The position numbers and the translations under genes are program-made. This document shows positions 35,356-47,500 of a stretch of DNA of 64,000 bases, piece by piece. The stretch spans positions 744,001-808,000 of the forward strand of contig JAUJEO010000021.1 of assembly GCA_030762175.1 (NCBI GenBank). Reading direction: 5' to 3'. Positions within the stretch are counted from its first letter, which is position 1; every line of letters begins with the position of its first letter. The notes below the pieces were generated by a model. The model made no database searches and was not told where the DNA came from. It worked only from the letters and a program-made list of their open reading frames with translations. The DNA is from Metallyticus violacea (Eukaryota > Arthropoda > Insecta > Mantodea > Metallyticidae).

Positions 35356-38014
35356 AGATAACTGGTTCTCTTTCATTATACTAGTTTGATAGCCTCAGAA
35401 AAGCATATTATGCGCAAAGAATCTCGAAAAGAAAAAAGTTTTTTTTCGAAGTTTGGAAACTTCGTTTGAATAACTTTTTTTCCGTTTTTATTTGAGATAA
35501 CTGGTTCTCTTTCATTATACTAGTTTGATAGCCTCAGAAAAGCATATTATGGGCAAAGAATCTCGAAAAGAAAAAATTTTTTTTTCGAAGTTTGGAAACT
35601 TCGTTAGAATCACTTTTTTTCCGTTCTTATTTGAGATAACTGGTTCTCTTTCATTATACTAGTTTGATAGCCTCAGAAAAGCATATTATGCGCAAAGAAT
35701 CTCGAAAAGAAAAAAAATTTTTTCGAAGTTTGGAAACTTCGTTAGAATCACTTTTTTTCCGTTCTTATTTGAAATAACTGGTTCTCTTTCATGATACTAT
35801 TTTGATAGCCTCAGAAAATCATATTATGCGCAAAGAATCTCGAAAAGAAAAAAATTTTTTTTCGATGTTTGGAAACTTTGTTAGAATCACTTTTTTTCCG
35901 TTCTTATTTGAGATAACTGGTTCTCTTTCATTATACTAGTTTGATAGCCTCAGTAAAGCATATTATGCGCAAAGAATCTGGAAAAGAAAAAAAAATTTTT
36001 TCGAAGTGTGGAAACTTCGTTAGAATCACTTTTTTTCCGTTCTTATTTGAGATAACTGGTTCTCTTTCATTATACTAGTTTGATAGCCTCAGAAAAGCAC
36101 ATTATGCGCAATGAATCTCGAAAAGAAAAAAGTTTTTTTTCGAAGTTTGGAAACTTCGTTTGAATAACTTTTTTTCCGTTCTTATTTGAGATAACTGGTT
36201 CTCTTTCATTATACTAGTTTGATAGCCTCAGAAAACCATATTATGCGCAAAGAATCTCGAAAAGAAAAAAATTTTTTTTCGAAGTTAGGAAACTTCTTTA
36301 GAATCACTTTTTTTCCGTTCTTATTTGAGATAACTGGTTCTCTTTCATTATACTAATTAGATAGCCTCAAAAAAGCATATTACGCGCAAAGAATCTCGAA
36401 AATAAAAAAATTTTTTAGAACTTTGGAAACTTCGTTAGAATCACTTTTTTTCCGTTCTTATTTGAGATAACTGGTTCTCTTTCATTATACTAGTTTGATA
36501 GCCTCAGAAAACCATATTATGGGCAAAGAATCTCGAAAAGAAAAAAATTTTTTTTCGAAGTTAGGAAACTTCTTTAGAATCACTTTTTTTCCGTTCTTAT
36601 TTGAGATAACTGGTTCTCTTTCATTATACTAATTAGATAGCCTCAGAAAAGCATATTACGCGCAAAGAATCTCGAAAATAAAAAAATTTTTTTAGAACTT
36701 TGGAAACTTCTTTAGAATCACTTTTTTTCCGTTCTTATTTGAGATAACTGGTTCTCTTTCATTATACTAATTAGATAGCCTCAGAGAAGCATATTACGCG
36801 CAAAGAATCTCGAAAATAAAAAATTTTTTTTCGAAGTTTGGAAACTTCCTTAGAATCACTTTTTTTCCATTCTTATTTGAGATAACTGGTTCTCTTTCCT
36901 TATACTAGTTTGATAGCCTCAGAAAAGCATATTATGCGCAAAGAATCTCGAAAAGAAAAAAATTTTTCTTCGAAGTTTGGAAACTTCGTTTGAATCACTT
37001 TTATTCCGTTCTTATTTGAGATTACTGGTTCTCTTTCATTATAGTAGTTTGATAGCCTCAGTAAAGCATATTATGCGCAAAGAATCTGGAAAAGAAAAAA
37101 AAAATTTTCGAAGTTTGGAAACTTTGTTAGAATCACTTTTTTTCCGTTCTTATTTGAGATAACTGGTTCTGTTTCATTATACTAGTTTGATAGCCTCAGA
37201 AAAGCATATTATGCGCAAAGAATCTCGAAAAGAAAAAAGTTTTTTTTCGAAGTTTGGAAACTTCTTTTGAATAAATTTTTTTCCGTTCTTATTTGAGATT
37301 ACTGGTTCTCTTTCATTATACTAATTTGATAGCCTCAGAAAAGCATATTATGCGCAAAGAATCTCGAAAAGAAAAAAAATTTTTTTCGAAGTTTCGAAAC
37401 TTCGTTAGAATCATTTTTTTTCCGTTCTTATTTGAAATAACTGAATCTCTTTCATTATACTAGTTTGATAGCCTCAGAAAATCATATTATGCGCAAAGAA
37501 TCTCGAAAAGAAAAAAATTTTTTTTCGATGTTTGGAAACTTTGTTAGAATCACTTTTTTTCCGTTCTTATTTGAGATAAATGGTTCTCTTTCATTATACT
37601 AGTTTGATAGCCTCATAAAAGCATATTATGCACAAAGAATCTCGAAATGAAAAAAAATTTTTTCGAAGTTTGGAAACTTCGTTAGAATCACTTTTTTTCC
37701 GTTCTTATTTGAGATAACTGGTTCTCTTTCATTATACTAGTTTGATAGCCTCAGAAAATCATATTATGCGCAAAGAATCTCGAAAAGAAAAAAATTTTTT
37801 TTCGATGTTTGGAAACTTTGTTAGAATCACTTTTTTTCCGTTCTTATTTGAGATAAATGGTTCTCTTTCATTATACTAGTTTGATAGCCTCAGAAAAGCA
37901 TATTATGCACAAAGAATCTCGAAATGAAAAAAAATTTTTTTCGAAGTTTGGAAACTTCGTTAGAATCACTTTTTTTCCGTTCTTATTTGAGATAACTGGT
38001 TCTCTTTCATTATA

Positions 38015-41000
38015 CTAGTTTGATAGCCTCAGAAAAGCATATTATGCACAAAGAATCTCGAAATGAAAAAAAAATTTTTTCGAAGTTTGGAAACTTCGTT
38101 AGAATCACTTTTTTTCCGTTCTTATTTGAGATAACTGGTTCTCTTTCATTATACTAGTTTGATAGCCTCAGTAAAGCATATCATGCACAAAATATCTCGA
38201 AAAGAAAAAAAATGTTTTTCGAAGTTTGGAAACTTCATTAGAATCACTTTTTTCCCGTTCTTATTTGAGATAACTGGTTCTCTTTCATTATACTAGTTTG
38301 ATAGTCTCAGTAAAGCATATTATGCGCAAAGAATCTGGAAGAGAAAAAAAATTTTTTTCGAAGTTTGGAAACTTCGTTAGTATCACTTTTTTTCCGTTCT
38401 TATTTGAGATAACTGGTTCTCTTTCATTATACTAGTTTGATAGCCTCAGAAAAGCATATTATGCGCAAAGATTCTCGAAAAGAAAAAAGTTTTTTTTCGA
38501 AGTTTGGAAACTTCGTTTGAATAACTTTTTTTCCGTTCTTATTTGAGATAACTGGTTCTCTTTCATTATACTAGTTTGATAGCCTCAGAAAAGCATATTA
38601 TGCACAAAGAATCTCGAAAAGAAAAAAAATTTTTTTCGAAGTTAGGAAACTTCGTTAGAATCACTTTTTTTCCGCTCTTATTTGAGATAACTGGTTCTCT
38701 TTCATTATACTAGTTTGATAGCCTCAGCAAAGCATATTATGCACAAAGAATCTCGAAAAGAAAAAAATTTTTTTTCGAAGTTTGGAACTTCGTTTGAATC
38801 ACTTTTTTTCCGTTCTTATTTGAGATAACTGGTTCTCTTTCATTATACTAGTTTGATAGCCTCAGTAAAGCATATCATGCACAAAGAATCTCGAAAAGAA
38901 AAAAATTTTTTTCGAAGTTTGGAAACTTCATTAGAATCACTTTTTTTCCGTTCTTATTTGAGATAACTGGTTCTCTTTCATTATACTAGTTTGATAGCCT
39001 CAGTAAAGCATATTATGCGCAAAGAATCTGGAAAAGAAAAAAAAATTTTTTCGAAGTGTGGAAACTTCGTTAGAATCACTTTTTTTCCGTTCTTATTTGA
39101 GATAACTGGTTCTCTTTCATTATACTAGTTTGATAGCCTCAGAAAAGCACATTATGCGCAATGAATCTCGAAAAGAAAAAAATTTTTTTTCGAAGTTTGG
39201 AAACGTCGTTTGAATCACTTTTATTCCGTTCTTATTTGAGATAACTGGTTCTATTTCACTATACTAGTTTGATAGCCTCAGTAAAGCATATTATGCACAA
39301 AGAATCTCGAAAAGAAAAAAGTTTTGTTTCGAAGTTTCGAAACTTCGTTTGACTCACTTTTTTTCCGTTCTAATTTGACATAACTGGTTCTCTTTCATTA
39401 TACTAGTTTGATAGCCTCAGTAAAGCATATTATGTGCAAAGAATCTCGAAAAGAAAAGAATTTTTTTTCGAAGTTTGGAAACTTCGTTAGAATCACTTTT
39501 TTTCCGTTCTTATTTTAGGTAACTGGTTCTCTTCCATTATACTAATTTGATAACCTCAGTAAAGCATATTATGCGCAAAGAATCTTGAAAAGAAAAAAAA
39601 TTTTTTTCGAAGTTTGGAAACGTCGTTAGAATCACTTTTTTTCCGTTCTTATTTGAGATAACTGGTTCTCTTTCATTATACTAGTTTGATAGCCTCACAA
39701 AAGCATATTATGCGCAAAGAATCTCGAAAAGAAAAAAGTTTTTTTTCGAAGTTTGGAAACTTCGTTTGAATAACTTTTTTTCCGTTTTTATTTGAGATAA
39801 CTGGTTCTCTTTCATTATACTAGTTTGATAGCCTCAGAAAAGCATATTATGGGCAAAGAATCTCGAAAAGAAAAAAATTTTTTTTCGAAGTTTGGAAACT
39901 TCGTTAGAATCACTTTTTTTCGGTTCTTATTTGAGATAACTGGTTCTCTTTCATTATACTAGTTTGATAGCCTCAGAAAAGCATATTATGCGCAAAGAAT
40001 CTCGAAAAGAAAAAAAATTTTTTTCGAAGTTTGGAAACTTCGTTAGAATCACTTTTTTTCCGTTCTTATTTGAAATAACTGGTTCTCTTTCATGATACTA
40101 TTTTGATAGCCTCAGAAAATCATATTATGCGCAAAGAATCTCGAAAAGAAAAAAATTTTTTTTCGATGTTTGGAAACTTTGTTAGAATCACTTTTTTTCC
40201 GTTCTTATTTGAGATAACTGGTTCTCTTTCATTATACTAGTTTGATAGCCTCAGAAAAGCATATTATGCACAAAGAATCTCGAAAAGAAAAAACATTTTT
40301 TTCGAAGTTTGGAAACTTCGTTAGAATCACTTTTTTTCCGTTCTTATTTGAGATAACTGATTCTCTTTCATTATACTAGTTTGATAGCCTCAGTAAATCA
40401 TATCATGCACAAAATATCTAGAAAAGAAAAAAAATGTTTTTCGAAGTTTGGAAACTTCATTAGAATCACTTTTTTTCCGTTCTTATTTGAGATAACTGGT
40501 TCTCTTTCATTATACTAGTTTGATAGCCTCAGAAAAGCATATTATGCACAAAGAATCTCGAAATGAAAAAAAAATTTTTTCGAAGTTTGGAAACTTCGTT
40601 AGAATCACTTTTTTTCCGTTCTTATTTGAGATAACTGGTTCTCTTTCATTATACTAGTTTGATAGCCTCAGTAAAGCATATCATGCACAAAATATCTCGA
40701 AAAGAAAAAAAATGTTTTTCGAAGTTTGGAAACTTCATTAGAATCACTTTTTTCCCGTTCTTATTTGAGATAACTGGTTCTCTTTCATTATACTAGTTTG
40801 ATAGTCTCAGTAAAGCATATTATGCGCAAAGAATCTGGAAGAGAAAAAAAATTTTTTTCGAAGTTTGGAAACTTCGTTAGTATCACTTTTTTTCCGTTCT
40901 TATTTGAGATAACTGGTTCTCTTTCATTATACTAGTTTGATAGCCTCAGAAAAGCATATTATGCGCAAAGATTCTCGAAAAGAAAAAAGTTTTTTTTCGA

Positions 41001-43015
41001 AGTTTGGAAACTTCGTTTGAATAACTTTTTTTCCGTTCTTATTTGAGATAACTGGTTCTCTTTCATTATACTAGTTTGATAGCCTCAGAAAAGCATATTA
41101 TGCACAAAGAATCTCGAAAAGAAAAAAAATTTTTTTCGAAGTTAGGAAACTTCGTTAGAATCACTTTTTTTCCGCTCTTATTTGAGATAACTGGTTCTCT
41201 TTCATTATACTAGTTTGATAGCCTCAGCAAAGCATATTATGCACAAAGAATCTCGAAAAGAAAAAAATTTTTTTTCGAAGTTTGGAACTTCGTTTGAATC
41301 ACTTTTTTTCCGTTCTTATTTGAGATAACTGGTTCTCTTTCATTATACTAGTTTGATAGCCTCAGTAAAGCATATCATGCACAAAGAATCTCGAAAAGAA
41401 AAAAAATTTTTTTCGAAGTTTGGAAACTTCATTAGAATCACTTTTTTTCCGTTCTTATTTGAGATAACTGGTTCTCTTTCATTATACTAGTTTGATAGCC
41501 TCAGTAAAGCATATTATGCGCAAAGAATCTGGAAAAGAAAAAAAAATTTTTTCGAAGTGTGGAAACTTCGTTAGAATCACTTTTTTTCCGTTCTTATTTG
41601 AGATAACTGGTTCTCTTTCATTATACTAGTTTGATAGCCTCAGAAAAGCACATTATGCGCAATGAATCTCGAAAAGAAAAAAATTTTTTTTCGAAGTTTG
41701 GAAACGTCGTTTGAATCACTTTTATTCCGTTCTTATTTGAGATAACTGGTTCTATTTCACTATACTAGTTTGATAGCCTCAGTAAAGCATATTATGCACA
41801 AAGAATCTCGAAAAGAAAAAAGTTTTTTTTCGAAGTTTCGAAACTTCGTTTGACTCACTTTTTTTCCGTTCTAATTTGACATAACTGGTTCTCTTTCATT
41901 ATACTAGTTTGATAGCCTCAGTAAAGCATATTATGTGCAAAGAATCTCGAAAAGAAAAGAATTTTTTTTCGAAGTTTGGAAACTTCGTTAGAATCACTTT
42001 TTTTCCGTTCTTATTTTAGGTAACTGGTTCTCTTCCATTATACTAATTTGATAACCTCAGTAAAGCATATTATGCGCAAAGAATCTTGAAAAGAAAAAAA
42101 ATTTTTTTCGAAGTTTGGAAACGTCGTTAGAATCACTTTTTTTCCGTTCTTATTTGAGATAACTGGTTCTCTTTCATTATACTAGTTTGATAGCCTCACA
42201 AAAGCATATTATGCGCAAAGAATCTCGAAAAGAAAAAAGTTTTTTTTCGAAGTTTGGAAACTTCGTTTGAATAACTTTTTTTCCGTTTTTATTTGAGATA
42301 ACTGGTTCTCTTTCATTATACTAGTTTGATAGCCTCAGAAAAGCATATTATGGGCAAAGAATCTCGAAAAGAAAAAAATTTTTTTTCGAAGTTTGGAAAC
42401 TTCGTTAGAATCACTTTTTTTCGGTTCTTATTTGAGATAACTGGTTCTCTTTCATTATACTAGTTTGATAGCCTCAGAAAAGCATATTATGCGCAAAGAA
42501 TCTCGAAAAGAAAAAAAATTTTTTTCGAAGTTTGGAAACTTCGTTAGAATCACTTTTTTTCCGTTCTTATTTGAAATAACTGGTTCTCTTTCATGATACT
42601 ATTTTGATAGCCTCAGAAAATCATATTATGCGCAAAGAATCTCGAAAAGAAAAAAATTTTTTTTCGATGTTTGGAAACTTTGTTAGAATCACTTTTTTTC
42701 CGTTCTTATTTGAGATAACTGGTTCTCTTTCATTATACTAGTTTGATAGCCTCAGAAAAGCATATTATGCACAAAGAATCTCGAAAAGAAAAAACATTTT
42801 TTTCGAAGTTTGGAAACTTCGTTAGAATCACTTTTTTTCCGTTCTTATTTGAGATAACTGATTCTCTTTCATTATACTAGTTTGATAGCCTCAGTAAATC
42901 ATATCATGCACAAAATATCTAGAAAAGAAAAAAAATGTTTTTCGAAGTTTGGAAACTTCATTAGAATCACTTTTTTTCCGTTCTTATTTGAGATAACTGG
43001 TTCTCTTTCATTATA
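38015..43015. repeat. 18-monomer tandem duplication (2.50 kb x 2)
   Basis: Units at about 38015-40515 and 40515-43015 match with a shift of 2500 bp. Tags shared by both are CATATCATGCAC with AAATATCTCG, ATAGTCTCAG, the TTAGTATCAC change after the dyad (near 38380 and 40878), CTTCCATTATACTAA, CCTCACAAAAGC, TTTCGGTTC, AAAACATTTTTTT and AAATATCTAG. The copies part after 43015, where TTTGATTGCC is unique. A difference noticed is GTTTTGTTTCG near 39322 against GTTTTTTTTCG near 41823. Confidence 0.87.
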
Positions 43016-44570
43016 CTAGTTTGATTGCCTCAGTAAAGCATATTATGCGCAAAGAATCTGGAAAAGAAAAAAAAAAATTTTTCGAAGTGTGGAAACTTCG
43101 TTAGAATCACTTTTTTTCCGTTCTTATTTGAGATAACTGGTTCTCTTTCATTATACTAGTTTGATAGCCTCAGAAAAGCACATTATGCGCAATGAATCTC
43201 GAAAAGAAAAAAGTTTTTTTTCGAAGTTTGGAAACTTCGTTTGAATAACTTTTTTTCCGTTCTTATTTGAGATAACTGGTTCTCTTTCATTATACTAGTT
43301 TGATAGCCTCAGAAAACCATATTATGCGCAAAGAATCTCGAAAAGAAAAAAATTTTTTTTCGAAGTTAGGAAACTTCTTTAGAATCACTTTTTTTCCGTT
43401 CTTATTTGAGATAACTGGTTCTCTTTCATTATACTAATTAGATAGCCTCAGAAAAGCATATTACGCGCAAAGAATCTCGAAAATAAAAAAATTTTTTTAG
43501 AACTTTGGAAACTTCGTTAGAATCACTTTTTTTCCGTTCTTATTTGAGATAACTGGTTCTCTTTCATTATACTAGTTTGATAGCCTCAGAAAACCATATT
43601 ATGCGCAAGGAATCTCGAAAAGAAAAAAATTTTTTTTCGAAGTTAGGAAACTTCTTTAGAATCACTTTTTTTCCGTTCTTATTTGAGATAACTGGTTCTC
43701 TTTCATTATACTAATTAGATAGCCTCAGAAAAGCATATTACGCGCAAAGAATCTCGAAAATAAAAAAATTTTTTTAGAACTTTGGAAACTTCTTTAGAAT
43801 CACTTTTTTTCCGTTCTTATTTGAGATAACTGGTTCTTTTTCATTATACTAATTAGATAGCCTCAGAAAAGCATATTACGCGCAAAGAATCTCGAAAATA
43901 AAAAATTTTTTTTCGAAGTTTGGAAACTTCCTTAGAATCACTTTTTTTCCATTCTTATTTGAGATAACTGGTTCTCTTTCCTTATACTAGTTTGATAGCC
44001 TCAGAAAAGCATATTATGCGCAAAGAATCTCGAAAAGAAAAAAATTTTTCTTCGAAGTTTGGAAACTTCGTTTGAATCACTTTTTTTCCGTTCTTATTTG
44101 AGATTACTGGATCTCTTTCATTATAGTAGTTTGATAGCCTCAGTAAAGCATATTATGCGCAAAGAATCTGGAAAAGAAAAAAAAATTTTTCGAAGTTTGG
44201 AAACTTTGTTAGAATCACTTTTTTTCCGTTCTTATTTGAGATAACTGGTTCTCTTTCATTATACTAGTTTGATAGCCTCAGAAAAGCATATTATGCGCAA
44301 AGAATCTCGAAAAGAAAAAAGTTTTTTTCGAAGTTTGGAAACTTCTTTTGAATAACTTTTTTTCCGTTCTTATTTGAGATTACTGGTTCTCTTTCATTAT
44401 ACTAATTTGATAGCCTCAGAAAAGCATATTATGCGCAAAGAATCTCGAAAAGAAAAAAAATTTTTTTCGAAGTTTCGAAACTTCGTTAGAATCATTTTTT
44501 TCCCGTTCTTATTTGAAATAACTGAATCTCTTTCATTATACTAGTTTGATAGCCTCAGAAAATCATATTA
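40801..44570. repeat. Segment repeated at 60231-64000 (19.43-kb shift)
   Basis: From the ATAGTCTCAG monomer at 40801 onward, the monomer order and private tags (CCGCTCTTATT, GTTTGGAACTTCG, CTTCCATTATAC, CCTCACAAAAGC, AAATATCTAG, GATTACTGGATCTC) recur from 60231 to the right window edge, shift about 19430 bp. The match is still running at base 64000, so the full length is unknown. Private differences include TTATACCAG near 60916, GTAATGCAT near 61352 and GAAAAGGAAA near 61520. Confidence 0.85.
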
Positions 44571-47500
44571 TGCGCAAAGAATCTCGAAAAGAAAAAAATT
44601 TTTTTTCGATGTTTGGAAACTTTGTTAGAATCACTTTTTTTCCGTTCTTATTTGAGATAAATGGTTCTCTTTCATTATACTAGTTTGATAGCCTCAGAAA
44701 AGCATATTATGCACAAAGAATCTCGAAATGAAAAAAATTTTTTTTCGAAGTTTGGAAACTTCGTTAGAATCACTTTTTTTCCGTTCTTATTTGAGATAAC
44801 TGGTTCTCTTTCATTATACTAGTTTGATAGCCTCAGAAAAGCATATTATGCGCAAAGAATCTCGAAAAGAAAAAAGTTTTTTTTCGAAGTTTGGAAACTT
44901 CGTTTGAATAACTTTTTTTCCGTTCTTATTTGAGATAACTGGTTCTCTTTCATTATACTAGTTTGATAGCCTCAGAAAAGCATATTATGCGCAAAGAATC
45001 TCGAAAAGAAAAAAATTTTTTTTCGAAGTTTGGAAACTTCGTTAGAATCACTTTTTATCCGTTCTTATTTGAGATAACTGGTTCTCTTTCATTATACTAG
45101 TTTGATAGCCTCAGAAAAGCATATTATGCACAAAGAATCTCGAAAAGAAAAAAAATTTTTTTCGAAGTTTCGAAACTTCGTTAGAATCATTTTTTTCCGT
45201 TCTTATTTGAAATAACTGAATCTCTTTCATTATACTAGTTTGATAGCCTCAGAAAATCATATTATGCGCAAAGAATCTCGAAAAGAAAAAAATTTTTTTT
45301 CGATGTTTGGAAACTTTGTTAGAATCACTTTTTTTCCGTTCTTATTTGAGATAAATGGTTCTCTTTCATTATACTAGTTTGATAGCCTCAGTAAAGCATA
45401 TTATGCGCAAAGAATCTCGAAAAGAAAAAAAAATTTTTTCGAAGTTTGGAAACGTCGTTAGAATCACTTTTTTTCCGTTCTTATTTGAGATAACTGGTTC
45501 TCTTTCATTATACTAGTTTGATAGCCTCAGAAAGGCATATTATGCGCAAAGAATCTCGAAAAGAAAAAAGTTTTTTTTCGAAGTTTGGAAACTTCGTTTG
45601 AATAACTTTTTTTCCGTTCTTATTTGAGATAACTGGTTCTCTTTCATTATACTAGTTTGATAGCCTCAGAAAAGCATATTATGCGCAAAGAATCTCGAAA
45701 AGAAAAAAAATTTTTTTCGAAGTTTGGAAACTTCGTTAGAATCACTTTTTTTCCGTTCTTATTTGAGATTACTGGTTCTCTTTCATTATAGTAGTTTGAT
45801 AGCCTCAGAAAAGCATATTATGCACAAAGAATCTCGAAAAGAAAAAAAATTTTTTTCGAAGTTAGGAAACTTCGTTAGAATCACTTTTTTTCCGTTCTTA
45901 TTTGAGATAACTGGTTCTCTTTCATTATACTAGTTTGATAGCCTCAGCAAAGCATATTATTCACAAAGAATCTCGAAAAGAAAAAAAATTTTTTTCGAAG
46001 TTTGGAAACGTCGTTTGAATCACTTTTATTCCGTTCTTATTTGAGATAACTGGTTCTCTTTCACTATACTAGTTTGATAGCCTCAGTAAAGCATATTATG
46101 CACAAAGAATATCGAAAAGAAAAAAGTTTTTTTTCGAAGTTTCGAAACTTCGTTTGACTCACTTTTTTTCCGTTCTAATTTGACATAACTGGTTCTCTTT
46201 CATTATACTAGTTTGATAGCCTCAGTAAAGCATATTATGTGCAAAGAATCTCGAAAAGAAAAAATTTTTTTTTCTAAGTTTGGAAACTTCGTTAGAATCA
46301 CTTTTTTTCCGTTCTTATTTTAGGTAACTGGTTCTCTTTCATTATACTAATTTGATAGCCTCAGTAAAGCATATTATGCGCAAAGAATCTTGAAAAGAAA
46401 AAAAATTTTTTTCGAAGTTTGGAAACGTCGTTAGAATCACTTTTTTTCCGTTCTTATTTGAGATAACTGGTTCTCTTTCATTATACTAGTTTGATAGCCT
46501 CAGAAAAGCATATTATGCGCAAAGAATCTCGAAAAGAAAAAAGTTTTTTTTCGAAGTTTGGAAACTTCGTTTGAATACCTTTTTTTCCGTTCTTATTTGA
46601 GATAACTGGTTCTCTTTCATTATACTAGTTTGATAGCCTCAGAAAAGCATATTATGGGCAAAGAATCTCGAAAAGAAAAAATTTTTTTTTCGAAGTTTGG
46701 AAACTTCGTTAGAATCACTTTTTTTCCGTTCTTATTTGAGATAACTGGTTCTCTTTCATTATACTAGTTTGATAGCCTCAGAAAAGCATATTATGCGCAA
46801 AGAATCTCGAAAAGAAAAAAAATGTTTTTCGAAGTTTGGAAACTTCGTTAGAATCACTTTTTTTCCGTTCTTATTTGAAATAACTGGTTCTCTTTCATGA
46901 TACTATTTTGATAGCCTCAGAAAATCATATTATGCGCAAAGAATCTCGAAAAGAAAAAAATTTTTTTTCGATGTTTGGAAACTTTGTTAGAATCACTTTT
47001 TTTCCGTTCTTATTTGAGATAACTGGTTCTCTTTCATTATACTAGTTTGATAGCCTCAGAAAAGCATATTATGCACAAAGAATCTCGAAAAGAAAAAACA
47101 TTTTTTTCGAAGTTTGGAAACTTCGTTAGAATCACTTTTTTTCCGTTCTTATTTGAGATAACTGATTCTCTTTCATTATACTAGTTTGATAGACTCAGTA
47201 AAGCATATTATGCACAAAATATCTCGAAAAGAAAAAAAATGTTTTTCGAAGTTTGGAAACTTCATTAGAATCACTTTTTTTCCGTTCTTATATGAGATAA
47301 CTGGTTCTCTTTCATTATACTAGTTTGATAGACACAGTAAAGCATATTATGCGCAAGGAATCTGGAAAAGAAAAAAAATTTTTTTCGAATTTTGGAAACT
47401 TCATTAGAATCACTTTTTTTCCGTTCTTATTTGAGATATCTGGTTCTCTTTCATTATACTAGTTTGATAGCCTCAGAAAAGCATATTATGCGCAAAGAAT

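Larger units (their letters stand above)
24721..37062. repeat. Large duplication unit 2 (~12.34 kb)
   Basis: This is the second copy of 12241-24720. It lacks two TTACGCGC-type monomers near 29955 (shift falls from 12479 to 12203 bp) and has one extra monomer near 35600-35750 that unit 1 lacks near 23420 (shift rises to 12342 bp). The net difference of about 138 bp agrees with the total lengths. Few single-base differences were noticed, for example TATTATTCAC near 18900 against TATTATGCAC near 31105, and GAAAAAG near 20873 against GAAAAAAG. The copies look recent. Confidence 0.88.

Noticed and set aside
24721..37062. Assembly artefact as the cause of the 12.4-kb duplication
   Set aside because: The copies differ by monomer indels and base changes, which a simple duplicated contig would not show. 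It is not excluded and needs long reads.
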